A DNA stretch of 64,000 bases from Cavenderia fasciculata (lineage: Eukaryota; Evosea; Eumycetozoa; Acytosteliales; Cavenderiaceae), in NCBI RefSeq assembly GCF_000203815.1, contig NW_004457723.1:372001-436000 (forward strand), read 5' to 3'. The translations under genes and the position numbers were made by a program. The notes below the pieces were generated by a model. The model was not told the DNA's origin and ran no database searches. It worked only from the letters and a program-made list of their open reading frames with translations. Position 1 is the first letter of the stretch, and the number at the start of each line of letters is the position of its first letter. Below are positions 1 to 11,124 of this stretch, in pieces.

Positions 1-2882
1 TTCACATCCATGCTCTTGAGCTCGAACTTGCCGACGTATTTGTATCGAGTTGTTGCCGATGAAGATGCTCCGCTGTTGGGGATGGGCACCAAACTCATCA
101 CATCACTCGTGATGGATGCTGGGAACAACGCATTGTGCTTTTTACAGTATATGAGTACATCGCTAAGCAAGATAAAGTAATAGTTGCTTGGCGGCATATT
201 GCCAATCGTGATACCGACCGTTCCCTCCTTTACGAGGAACCGACCCTCTTCGATCAAAGTCGAGTCATATCCAATGAGCGATTGCTCAATCTTCATGAGT
301 TGAATGATGTTTTGACTCTGTCCAACCAAATCGCACAACGATTGAATCTTTTCAATCGACACCATAATGTTATTGTGTTCGTTGGCGTCTTGACCGCTCT
401 GTGTGGGGTTGTACGCGTCCTTTAACTCTTGGAGGAGGATGAGGTAGTTGGGGAGACGACTGAGGGGCAGTGAAATAAGACTGTTGAGGTCGGACCCATC
501 AGCCTTTTCTTCGCACGTCTTTAGATAGGACTGGAAGTTTTTCGATTGTTTGCAGCGATTGATTGTGACGAGTGCACGACGGAAATTGTTGATATAGGTA
601 GAATACAGTTGCACAAATTTAGGTGATGCCTTGGCAAACGCGGTGGCCAGGCTGATAGCGCCCGGCTCGCCAAATTGCTGCAAGCAGTTGCTGTCGAGTT
701 CCTCGAGGAACTTGTTTTGGTGTGCCATGAGCGGCTCGATATTGGAAAAGATGGCAATCTCATCCTCTTTAAACACCTTGCTAAAGAGACGATCATCTGT
801 ACGCAATCCCACCAAATAGACACTCACTAAATGTGACAATCCATGTATATAATTACGCTCCGATGACACCAAACGTCTTATACGACTCTTTCTTGGGTCT
901 TCTCCAGGTACATCTCTCTCTGCCTTTGGTACTCCAATCATCTTTGGTCCACTTCCCTTTGATGTTGATAAATTACCACTACTGTTATTATTATTATTAC
1001 CACTACTATCATTTGAAAAGATATTAACTGATGTTTGTTGTTGTTGTTGTTGTTGGAGTTGTTGACTTTTTTGTACTTCAATTTTGTTTTCCAAATCTTG
1101 ACGACGACGTTGTGACTCTTTTTTATAGACTTGATAAGATGGTTGAATCGCTTCGATTTGCTTGTTTAGCTCTTGTACTGCCAACTGGACGTTCTCCACA
1201 TATTCTACAATTTGCTCCATCAACTCGACAGCATTACTCTCTGATGCCAAACGAATGGTGCTGTCAGACTCTGCGCCGACAGTAGCCACACGGTGACGTA
1301 AAAAGTCACGTTCTTGCTGCAATTCGGCTTGTTTGACCAAATTGACACCCTTTCCTTTAGATGCATTGGCTACGACCTTGGCTTCAACCGAGTCGTACAT
1401 GGTACGAATCTTGTCATAATTTTTCTTGTTTGCACGAACCACCTTCATATCACGATTGACGTATTGATCAACCGTTCCTCTTACTCCACTCAATGCTTGA
1501 TTGTCTACCTTGTTTCTAAATGATTCATAGTCTCTTTGGAAATCACCAATCTTAAACATACATTGTCCCAATGTATTATCCGATTGAGCTATCAACATGG
1601 TACCATAATTTTTAAATGCTTCTGCCAAACTATTACCTTCTCTAACACATGATACACTTGATTGTGATCTTTTTGTAATCTTGTTATAAATATCTTTTAA
1701 ATAATTAAAATTTTCTTCTGCAATCTAAAAATATAAAAAGAAAAATAAAAAGAAAAAGAAAAGTATTATTAATAAGATAAAATCATTTAATCTTTTCTTT
1801 TTTTTACATACTCTTGCTTGAGAAGAAATTTCTGGAAAATTATCTGATGATAGTGGAGTGAGAGCATCGGTACTATTTCTAAATTGTGAAGATTCAGTAC
1901 TATTTCTAAATTGTGTTGATGGATTAATAAATTCTGACAATGATTCTTTGGATTGGTGAGTTGGAAGTGGAGGTTTTGGTGTCTGATGAATGGGTGGTGG
2001 AGTAGATAGGGGTGGTGGAGGTGATGAAAGGGGAGGTGGAGTTGATAGGGATGGAGGTGGATTGGAAAGAGGAGGAGGTGGAGTAAACATGCTAGGTGGT
2101 GGAGGAAGGATGGTTGGTGGGAGTGAAGATAGATGTGGTGGAAGTGACTCTCTTGTAGTTGGTGGTGGAGGACGAGTCATCATTGGTGGAGGTGGTAATA
2201 CCAAATCATCTGTAATGGGTGGAGGTGGAGGTGGCAAACTAACACCTACCATCATTGGTGGAGGTGGTAATGCCGTCGTTGGTATTGAGTTTCCAGATGA
2301 ATTTGGTCTCTGCTGTTGTTGTTGTTGTAAAGGTGGTGGCCCCATACCAGTACTTCCAGATAGATTGGGTGGAGGTGGGAGAGCAGTATTTGGTATTGCG
2401 CCGCCAGACGAATTTGGTCGTTGTGGAGGTGGTTTATTTGGTATTGGTATATTGTTTGCACTGGTAGTTGTTTGTGTCCCCGAGTGTAGTTGTGATGGGG
2501 GTTGTGGAGGTCTCTTTACAATAGGTGGGAGAGGATGTTGGGGTGGTACAGACCCCGATGATGTGTTGACAGGTGGTGGTTGTTGTTGTCCAATACCAGT
2601 ACTTCCAGACAAAGGTGGTGGAGGTGGCAAAGCCGTTGTCGGGATTGCATTTCCAGACGAGTTTGGACGTGGTGGTGCCGGTGATGTTGGTTGTTGTGGT
2701 GGTGGTGCACTTCCAGGTGGTTTGGCCACTTGAGGAGGCAACTTCATCAAATGAGGTGGTAATTTGGACGACAATGGTGGAGGTGGTTGTGCATTGATTG
2801 CAGGTAACGGTTGCACCTGTGGATTGGGTGGTGGACGTGCCGGTGGTGGTGAATTTGGTGCAAATGGTTTCCTTTGGTCCAT
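1..2882 (-). CDS. Proline-rich BAR-RhoGEF(DH)-PH protein, 3' end outside window
   Basis: Two exons are visible: 1812-2882 (ATG at 2882-2880) and 1724 down to the window edge, joined by an 87 bp GT..AG intron in phase 0; at least 931 residues. Residues 1-300 are Pro-rich, with runs such as PPPPP typical of profilin or SH3 ligands. Residues about 360-560 are helical and resemble an ACAP/ASAP-type BAR domain (FKNYGTML, VDQYVNRDMKVV). A poly-Q/N linker follows near 580. A DH domain lies at about 635-830 (RRLVSSERNYIHGL near its start, LPLSRLPNYLILLQELK near its end). A PH domain begins near 853 (NYYFILLSDVLIYCKK) and is cut by the window. By family this is a Rho/Rac exchange factor acting at curved membranes and on actin. 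The exact orthologue is not recognised. DH-PH is confident; BAR rests on pattern only. Confidence 0.82.
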
Positions 2883-4082
2883 TCTTCTTTAATAATACAA
2901 CAAATAAATATATATATATATATATATATAACTAACTAACTAATATAAATAATAATAATGAATGTATGAATGAATGGATGATTATTATGAGATACTCTAA
3001 AGAGAGTGAAGAGGAAGTATGAGGAAAAGAAAGAAAGCAAGGTAGTGGGGGTGTCGAAATCCAATATCCAAAGAGAAGGGTGCGTTATTAATAAAATGGT
3101 TACAAAAGCCAATAAAATAGTATCGATTGATTGATTGATTGATTGGGATAGTAGTATGCAAGTAGGTAGAGTAGGTAGAGCAGGTAGGTAGGTAGGTAGG
3201 TAGTAATGAGTGAGTTAGTTTGTTATCATAAATGTATTGGGTTCAAAGAGTGTCAAGAATAAAAAACATACCTTGATATTAAACTGTAATGCTATAGGAT
3301 GATAAATTGATGATTGATGAGTGAGTGAGTGAGTTGAGTGTGGTGTATCTATCAGCAGCGAATTGGTTGCCTTTGCCTTTGTGTACGACTAATGTGGGTG
3401 TGGTGGTATGTTGGTGGTGTCGTGTTAAAAAAGAGATTTAAACTTTTTCAAATCTACTATCTATACTATACTATGCTCTCTATACCCTTTTAAAAACAAA
3501 CACAAGAACCTTTTTGGTTTGTGTACACAACAACTTGACTTGTATAAGTTAACTTGTTTTAACAATACAATGAATTCTTGTGATAGAGTACCTTCAAAAA
3601 AAATGAATTATTATTATTAAAAATATCCGTGGATGGATCTCGAGGATGGGCGATGCGGTTGTCACCCAAAATGAGAACTCTGGTGTGCCAAAAAACAAAC
3701 TTTTTGACCTCTGACATCATCTTCATCGTGAGTCAAAGGACCGTGAATGTTCATGTCCTACTTGAGTAGCCGACCTTTAAATAAATATCTTTCTACGACC
3801 CGACCCATTATGCTCATCTTTTATTATCTAAGGATAGTATTTATAATTTAGTTATAAATTCTTTTAATAGATCCACAACAATGTAAGAAAAAAAAAAAGA
3901 AAAAATATTTTTTAGTTTTTTAGAAATTTTGGTAATTAATTAATATGTAATGTATATTTTAAAAAGTTTGTTTAGTTGTTATAAATTGTTTTGTGTTTTG
4001 TGTTTTGTTTTTTCCATTTATCGTTTTATGAAATTGATTGGATTGGGTGGGAACTACTAAGAATGAACAGGACAGACTCTGT
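2883..4082. other. Intergenic: 5' region of the RhoGEF gene and 3' region of capping protein beta
   Basis: No convincing ORF. It holds microsatellites: a (TA)n run near 2910-2930, TGAT units near 3125-3145 and GTAG units near 3165-3203. A patch at about 3629-3800 has clearly higher GC than its surroundings and no obvious gene. The rest is AT-rich with poly-A and poly-T runs. Confidence 0.6.
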
Positions 4083-5127
4083 TTATTGTCTTGAACTGAG
4101 AGCAGAACCGATTTGGTTGGAGAGGTTCTTTCTCTTTTCTTGTTCAGAGGCACCGGTTGCAGAACGGAGTTCGTTGACGACTTGCTTGGTCTTGCCAAAG
4201 TAGATGGTTTCGAGGGTTTGTCTGAGCTTGGATTCCATTTCTTCGACCATCTTACCAATGTTGGTGACGTGAGTGTCGACGTCGTTGACTGGAGATTCCT
4301 TTTCCTCTTGACGGGTCAATGAACCGGCCAAGTTGACCTTTCCAGTTTGGTCATTCTCAGTTTCGATCGAAAGCATAATGGTAGAGGTTAATTTATAACG
4401 AGCATTCTTCTTCATATCCTTTACTTCAACAACGTGAATAGAGTCCCAAGTACCTCTCATTGGTTGACCCTTCTTTGATTGATCTTGAGCTAAATAAAAA
4501 AAAGAAAAGAAAATAATAACAAATTAACAAACTGTTGAGTCACAATTGCCAACCAAATAACATCTTTGTCTAGACTGTTTAGCAAGTACTTACTCTTCTT
4601 GATTAAAACAACGGCAGCAAAACCACCATCGAGATCCCAACAATATACAGATGAAACACCACCTTCGAAATACAATTCACGGTAGATATCGAATACTTCG
4701 TTGGCTTGTACTTCAATCTCTCTCAATTTTGGTGATGGGAGAGCACAATCATCAAGTGGTGGGTCATATTTGTTGGACCATGGAGATCTAATTATAATTT
4801 AATTAAATTTGAACATGTTAATAACAATATTCTACTATCTATCTATCTACTAATCATCTATCTATTATCTATTCTATATCTATATTTCTCTCTCTCTCTC
4901 TCTCTCTCTTACCTGTAAGAATCACCATCTCTGTTGTAATCACACAAGAGATAATCTCTCTTGGCGTGTGAATCGTAGGCAACCTTGAGTGGTTGATCGA
5001 TGGTTGATAACAAGTCTTCAGTGAGATCTGGAACCATATCGATCAAACCAGCAAGATTGTCTTCAATTTGAGAAGGTGGCAATCTTCTCATCAAATCCAA
5101 AGCAGCATCTAATTGTTTCTCTGACAT
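4083..5127 (-). CDS. acpA: F-actin-capping protein subunit beta
   Basis: Three exons: 4913-5127, 4594-4787 and 4083-4489, all with GT..AG junctions, give 271 residues, the usual length for CapZ beta. The protein starts [17 protein letters not shown] and contains the family signature [18 protein letters not shown] across the first junction, then [15 protein letters not shown] and the C-terminal block [20 protein letters not shown]. The subunit pairs with capping protein alpha and binds actin filament barbed ends, blocking subunit addition and loss. The C-terminal tentacle (about residues 245-271) that contacts actin is present. The symbol follows the D. discoideum beta-subunit gene (cap32). 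The ATG is at 5127-5125; a TCTC repeat fills part of intron 1. Confidence 0.96.
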
Positions 5128-5511
5128 TTTTCTTTCTTTAAAGATATTATATTATATATTACAAGTTGAGAGGAGGAGTTAAGGGGTATAATGAGATTGA
5201 AAGTGAATACAAATAAAAATACACAATATAGTAGAGATGATAGTTAAACTAAACTAATAATCGCAAAGAGACTCACAGAAAAACAGTAATTGGCTGAGCT
5301 GAGGGGAGGTGCATGAAGAACAGAAAATCTTCAGCCACCCATTTTTTTTGGATTTTTTTTATTTTTTTTTATTATTTTTTTCACCCCTAGCGCTGTGGGC
5401 TTGTCCTTTCTCGTAACAATCTTTGACTTTTAAGTATTTCCAGGTGTGTGGATCCTGGAAATGAACTCATTTAATTTGTATAATATTTAATAAGTATTGT
5501 ATTGTATTTAT
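5128..5511. other. Intergenic with a perfect 9-bp inverted repeat
   Basis: Holds the 5' region of capping protein beta and the 3' region of RPA43. A T-rich block lies at 5341-5380. ATTTCCAGG (5436-5444) and CCTGGAAAT (5454-5462) form a perfect 9-bp stem around a 9-base loop, about 50 bp past the RPA43 stop codon. Confidence 0.6.
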
Positions 5512-5645
5512 TTAATTTGATTTCTTTTTCTTTTTCTTTTGGTCATCATCTTTATCAACTTTAGATTTCTTTAATTTTCTTTTCTTTTTGTCGTCTTCTG
5601 ATTCTGACTCTGAACTGCTGTCTTGTTGCTTTTTCTTGTTTTTTC

Positions 5646-5683
<38 letters not shown>

Positions 5684-6837
5684 TTATTATTATTTGATTT
5701 CTTTTTCTTTTTATCATCTTCTGATTCTGATGATGACTCTGACTCTGATGATGATTCCGATGACGATGATTCAGATTCCGATGAAGATTCATCCTTCTTA
5801 TTCTTTCCATTGGATTTCTTCTTCTTATCATCATCACTTGATTCAGATTCAGAAGATGAACTATCACTATCACTACTGCTACTGCTTTCACTATCAGATG
5901 AAGAAGAATCAGAGTTATCCTTTTTCTTTTCTTCTTCTTCTTGATTATCAATTTCCATCTTTCCATTCTCTTGTTTTCCATTTTCAGCCTTTTCAACGTT
6001 GGTGACACCATGGTTTCCATTCAACTCTTTCTTTTTGTTCTTTTGGTGTTTTGGATTATCACCCTCTTTAATCTCTTCATGACCACTGATATAACATCCC
6101 TCTTCAGTCATATCACCAGTTACATGTACATATGCACGTGATTTATCGATACTAAAAAACAAATAAATTGTAATAAACAATATTAGTCTCTATTTCCATT
6201 CATTTCAATCAAATGATTTAAATATATTGTCGACATACCCTTTAATCTTGAATACCAATTTAGTACCAGATGATATAGTTTCATTATTTTCATTTACAAA
6301 TGTATTTGAACTATGATTGTAGACGAATCCAGTTGGAGCGTCAGCCTTGTGAATGATGCATGACAAAACACCAAATACAACTACTGATATATGTGTTGCT
6401 GATACTCTTTTAACTGTACCCTCTGTGAGATATTAGAAATATCATAATAATAATAATAAGAGTAAGAAATGAATTGGTTAATATATATATATATATATGA
6501 TTAATATAGTTGTCGGTGTACACTTACGAACAAAATGACCCTTTGTAGGTACAAATACTAATAAATCTACATTGATTGGAATATGAATATGTGGAGCATC
6601 GTTAAAGAGTGGAACTTCTCTAGTCTTGAATGAAACGTTAAAGTAAGAGATGACGATGGCCTCCAACTCTCTGTTGTATCTGAATATAGATCTATCGAGA
6701 TAACGCTTGATACCACTCTCTATAGATCCCATCTCTGTTGGTAATAGACTGACTGAAGTCGATACCTTATATACTTTGAATGATGATTGATTTGGATCAT
6801 CCTTAATCGTTGCTAAATAATTGTTATTTTCTACCAT
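5512..6837 (-). CDS. Probable RNA polymerase I subunit RPA43
   Basis: Three exons: 6528-6837, 6239-6422 and 5512-6151, giving 377 residues. Residues 1-100 resemble the Rpb7-type tip domain (SVSLLPTEMGSIESGIKRYLD, then a strand-rich stretch ending VPTKGHFVR). Residues 104-185 look like an RPA43 OB domain (GTVKRVSATHISVVVFGVL...KLVFKIKG...SRAYVHVTGDM). The C-terminal 180 residues are low complexity, with alternating Ser-Glu-Asp and Lys blocks and an Asn run, ending in a basic nuclear-localisation-like tail. RPA43 forms the Pol I stalk with RPA14 and contacts the initiation factor TIF-IA/Rrn3. A Pol II or Pol III stalk subunit (RPB7, RPC25) is less likely because of the charged tail and the weak conservation. 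Confidence 0.75.
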
Positions 6838-7350
6838 CTTTTATCCCTCCTCTGTTATTATTATTATTATTATTACTAATATATAATAGTAAGTATTATC
6901 TATCTAATCTATATCTTTGATTAATATAAATGCAACCTCTCTAGCAATGAATGGTGGGTGATAAATATTTATTATTATTATTCAATGTTTGTTGCAAAAA
7001 GACGAACGACACACAGAGCATCGATTTTTTTTTTAATTTTCTTTTTTTCGAATTTTTGATTGCTGCAAGAGTACTTTACAAAAAAGACAATGGAAACACA
7101 AAGACAGAGAGATATATATTATATTTTTAGATTTTTATTTTATAATTTATAACAGAGTATTAGGGGTTTGTTGTATAGAGGGTAGGGTGGTAGGTATAGA
7201 GTTTGAGTATTTTGGGTATTATTATTAAATGATGTGATTATTATTATGATTTTGATTAAAAGAGATTCTTCTTTTTTCTTAATTCATATTATTATTATTG
7301 GATTCCAAGTTAAAAAATCAATATTATATATGAGATTATAGTTGGTTGGT
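6838..7350. other. Intergenic, AT-rich
   Basis: The 5' region of RPA43 and the 3' region of the V-ATPase accessory gene. It has ATT-repeat microsatellites near 6855-6875 and homopolymer A and T runs. No gene or RNA is recognised. Confidence 0.5.
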
Positions 7351-8895
7351 TTAGAGAATCTTTTGCTTTGGAGCTTCATAACGATCTGGGACTTGGAGAT
7401 CGCCAATGCAACAAATACCGGTGAATAAAATAGCAAGTAAAATCATGACAACGAGGTAGGTTTCGAGGACTGGACCGGTAAAGTAGTTAAAGTAGTCGTC
7501 ACCACCACCAGTCTTGCCACCAGAGGATGATGAAGAGGATGAGGCGGAGGAGTTGCTGCCCGAGGACGAGTTGGCATTGACAACTGGGTCAAAGGCTCTT
7601 GAGCCAAATGAAGAGACAACTTCGTTTTCTTGGTCGAGGTTAAAAGACAATGGAGTGATGTTTTCAGCGGTAAAGAAGGTTACAGTGTCCTTTGATTCAA
7701 CAATCTTTGATACTTGTTTGATATGTTCGTCTAAATAGATTTAAAATAGAATTAGATTAGTTGAATGAATGCTATGATATGTGGGATGAATGCATTGATT
7801 GACATACTGTGTTGAGCATATGATTCAGTCTTTGGTAAAACAACGACTAAAATGTCGGCGACTTGATTCGAGAAAATAGAGGATGGTAATGACTTTTTGA
7901 TGTTGGTTAATTCAATGTGTGAGGCACCGGCAATCTTGAAAGATGATGCAGATTCAGAGGCAACATAGATTTGACCTTGGAAATCAGATGCCAAAGAGTT
8001 GAGGATCGATGAAACAAAGTTACCAGAGGTGGTGGCGTATGGGATAAAGACTGATGAACCAGCACTTTCCATGTTGCTCTTGATGGCTGACAAATCTCCT
8101 CCATCAGAGTTTTGCTTGTATGATCCTAAAATGGTTGATAATTCATCAGTACGTAACTAAAATAAGATAATAAGATAGATAATAGATAAGATATATATTG
8201 GTTAATAAAAAGGTGTCAAATATGGTAATGATACTATGATTCTATTCTATTGATTGGGAATGGTAGAGTAAATAGATTGAATATAATCTTTGTTATATTC
8301 TATTCTATTCTATTCAATATAAGTGATCTTTTTCCAACCAATAGTAATAGTATATATATATATAACTCATCATTATTCGCAACAAGTTAAATATATATAT
8401 ATATATCAATCAATGTAATAGTATTTGTATTTGATATGTTTTGATGACCTACAGTATCTTCAACAAAGATGGTAATCAATTCTGGCATATGCTTTTTGAT
8501 GAGTGGTGTTGATTGACCCTTGATCATAGAGTTTAACATTGACTCGAATTGACTAGCTTCGAATGTATTTATGACTTCATTTTGTAAGAATATTCTAATA
8601 GGTAATAAAGATAGAGGAATAGAGTTGTTAGATTCCGGACGCGTTCATTATTCTAATTATAATTTGTTGTTGAGGGATATAGTTATATCTTTCGGTTTTC
8701 ATCCTGCTCTCTACACTCTATCGTTTTTAACTCTTTCTTTCTTTCTTTCTTTCTTATGTATTCTCTCCTCTTTCATTCATTCATTGTTACCTACTTTTCA
8801 TTAGACCAACCGATGATTGGAATATTGAGTGAAGCAGCAAAAGCTACGCTGCAGCAGATGGCAGATAAAATGATTAATGATAATGCAAACTTCAT
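7351..8895 (-). CDS. Ac45/Voa1/Big1-type V-ATPase accessory membrane protein
   Basis: Four exons: 8795-8895, 8453-8594, 7808-8156 and 7351-7730, with phases that agree across all junctions; 323 residues. Exon 1 encodes a signal peptide (MKFALSLIILSAICCSVAFA) followed by IPIIGWSNEK, the short strand found at the mature N-terminus of Ac45 (ATP6AP1) and Big1 proteins. A lumenal region of about 260 residues ends in a Ser/Gly-rich linker, then one membrane segment (about 287-306) and a short basic tail, CIGDLQVPDRYEAPKQKIL. Members of this family sit in the V0 sector and help assemble V-ATPase in the ER. The tail plus single TM are the strongest clues; the lumenal part is weakly conserved, so this is a family-level call. 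Confidence 0.72.
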
Positions 8896-9578
8896 TCTTC
8901 TTTTTAGAGTCTCTCTATCTATCTTCTATCTTTTTATATATTATATCGTCGACTGTCTCTGTCTGTCTCTCTTTTCTCTCTCTCTTAATAAGATAGGTAG
9001 GTAGGTTACTATCTTTCACGCGCAAAAAAAAGGGTATAAAAATAAAAGAAATTTTTTTGGTGATATGTTAATTTTTTTTGTTTTTTCATTTTTCAAGGGG
9101 ATTTTGCAATCGAAGCTTCAACCAGGGGATGCCTAGATACGAGACGCGTCTCACTGTTTAACCAGTTGAAACGAATGATGAAAATAAACAACCCCCTGTA
9201 GAGATGATCAATTAATTTAATTTAACTCTATTTTTTTGAAATCAGGATTAAAGATATCTTTCTTTATTCCAGTTATATTTATAATATTTTATTCCCAAGA
9301 GGGAGAGGATAGGATGGGTGTATGTCTAGATAATTATTTAAATATTATTATTATTATTATTATCCCATATGAGAGAAATGGATTGGTTGATTGTTTAATA
9401 ATGATTAATTTAATAATATTATTATTTGTTTGGTTGTTTGGTTGTTTGGTTGTTTGGTTGTTTGGCGGGGGATAATCGGTTGGGTTTGGTTTATACATGA
9501 TTGATTATTATTATAGTTTTGATTATTTGTTGTTTGTTATATTTGTTTGTTTGTTTGTTTGTTTGTTGTGTTTGAGAG
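8896..9578. other. Intergenic with a GC-rich patch and a 12-bp palindrome
   Basis: 5' region of the V-ATPase accessory gene. GAGACGCGTCTC at 9141-9152 is a perfect palindrome centred on ACGCGT, inside a patch (about 9096-9215) richer in G and C than its flanks. A TTTGGTTG tandem array lies at about 9425-9465, and GTTT repeats at 9545-9566. No gene is recognised. Confidence 0.55.
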
Positions 9579-10744
9579 TTAAAAGAAAATTGAATGATAT
9601 GGTTTCTTTGCAGTTAATTTAGTTGAACATACAGGACATACTTTACGTCTAGTCAAAGCCGCTTGAATACAATCGGTACAAAATACATGTCCACAAGTTG
9701 TAGATGACATCTTTTCCATCTTTTCAAAACAGATTGGACATGATATCTTTTTCTTTTTTTCTTTTGGTCCAGTTGTGGAAGTGGTAGATCCACCATTCGC
9801 TGCCGATTCCTTTGTTTTGTCACTCTCTTCCTCTTCATCATCATCATCCTCTTCATCATCACTCTTTTCATTGAGGATTGATTTATATTCTGAACTATTT
9901 ACAAAGCTAAAAGGATTACTTGATTTTAAATTGGGTTGTTGTAATGGAACAAATGGAGTAAATGGTTTCTGTGCAACGGCCACAACCGACGGCCCATCCA
10001 CACTCTGTGGAGCATAGTGATGGTAGTGGTGGTGGTTATGCACCCGAGTCACTGACGGTGACGCCGGTGTACGACCAGGAGAAGGTCGAACATTTGCCAA
10101 ATGTATCACATCGTCTTGCGACGAATTATTATCATCTTCTGCCTTTCTCTTTATAATCATTCTAACTAAATCTCCAACTGCCGCATACGTTATCATCGGC
10201 CTTGAACCATTATTATTATTATTATTTGTAGTTGTAGTAGGTGGATGAAATACTACAGAGTCGTCTGTCAAATCTACAACACTAAAAATAAATAGAACAA
10301 AGTCAATATATATTATAATAATTGTTAGAGAATGTATACATACTCATTATTTCTCATTGGGATAGTTGAAGTAGTCGAAGAAATGATTGATAAATCATCG
10401 TCAATATCAACAGCACCTCCTGTAATCATAGTTGATGTTGTACTGGTCGTTGAAGTTGGTTGTTGAGGTTGAGATGAACTTTCATCTATATCAATTAATA
10501 CAATTGGATTGTTGCTATTACTATTACTATTTGCAGGGAGAGGTATCCTGCTGTTTAATGCTCCAATGGATCTTAAATTTCTTTGTATTGTTACCCTTTC
10601 TTCATCTTCATCATCGTCGTCGTCGTCTTCGTCTTCCGTATTATCATCGTCTTCATCTATTCCTCGTTGTTGTTGAAAGAAGAACCCTGAATCAGAGTTG
10701 TCACTATCATCCTCATCATCGTATTCATCTTCACTACTCCACAT
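9579..10744 (-). CDS. RING finger protein with SUMO-interacting motifs, probable SUMO-targeted ubiquitin ligase
   Basis: Two exons, 10344-10744 and 9579-10281, give 367 residues. The C-terminus is a C3HC4 RING (about 312-355: CPICFEKM...CGHVFCTDCIQAAL...KVCPVC) like that of RNF4, Slx8 and dictyostelid MIP1. The N-terminus is acidic. It has hydrophobic cores flanked by acids that fit SUMO-interacting motifs: IVLIDIDESS and DDDLSIISS in exon 1, and VVDLTDDSVV spanning the start of exon 2. RING plus several SIMs is the layout of SUMO-targeted ubiquitin ligases, nuclear enzymes that ubiquitylate polySUMO proteins in DNA repair. The RING is certain; the SIMs are read by pattern. It shares a 380 bp divergent promoter with an RMI2 homologue. 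Confidence 0.85.
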
Positions 10745-11124
10745 ATCTCTCTCTCTCTCTCTCTCTCTCTGTCCCGCTTTTTAATATATATATATATAGT
10801 ATATTGAGTTTATGAATAAAGGTGACTTAGTGTTTGATGAATATGTATGTATGTATGTATGTATGTATATATATATAAAATAGAAAGGTATATATATAAT
10901 ATGTATAACTATATCTATATTATTCTAAATTATTATTTGTTGAATATATAGTTAAAGTTTTAGTATAAATAATAAATGAAATGAATAATAAATACAAAAA
11001 TCAAATGAGGGTGGATAGACTTGAAAATTTCATAACTTTTTTCTAGGTTGCATTTTGTGTCGTCTATCTGTTTGCTTTATTTATTTGTTTGTTTGTTTGT
11101 TGTATCTGTAGAGTAGATAGATAG
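10745..11124. promoter_or_regulatory. Divergent intergenic region between the RING/SIM gene and RMI2
   Basis: 380 bp separate the two start codons, so both promoters must lie here. It contains a TC repeat next to the RING-gene ATG, a GTAT tandem array at about 10841-10868, (TA)n runs, and a GTTT array at about 11085-11101 just ahead of the RMI2 start. No specific factor site is recognised. Confidence 0.5.

Noticed and set aside
1990-2733. Plus-strand Gly-rich open frame of 247 codons
   Set aside because: It is the antisense of the polyproline exon; poly-CCN read backwards gives poly-Gly, with no independent signal.
3125-3205. Possible CRISPR-like or satellite array
   Set aside because: Only TGAT and GTAG microsatellites; no spacer structure.
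5588-5944. Plus-strand Ser/Leu/Asp-rich open frame
   Set aside because: Antisense shadow of the Ser/Lys low-complexity tail of RPA43.
8571-9004. Plus-strand short open frames near the V-ATPase accessory gene
   Set aside because: They overlap exons 1 and 2 of the minus-strand gene, whose splice phases and signal peptide are consistent.
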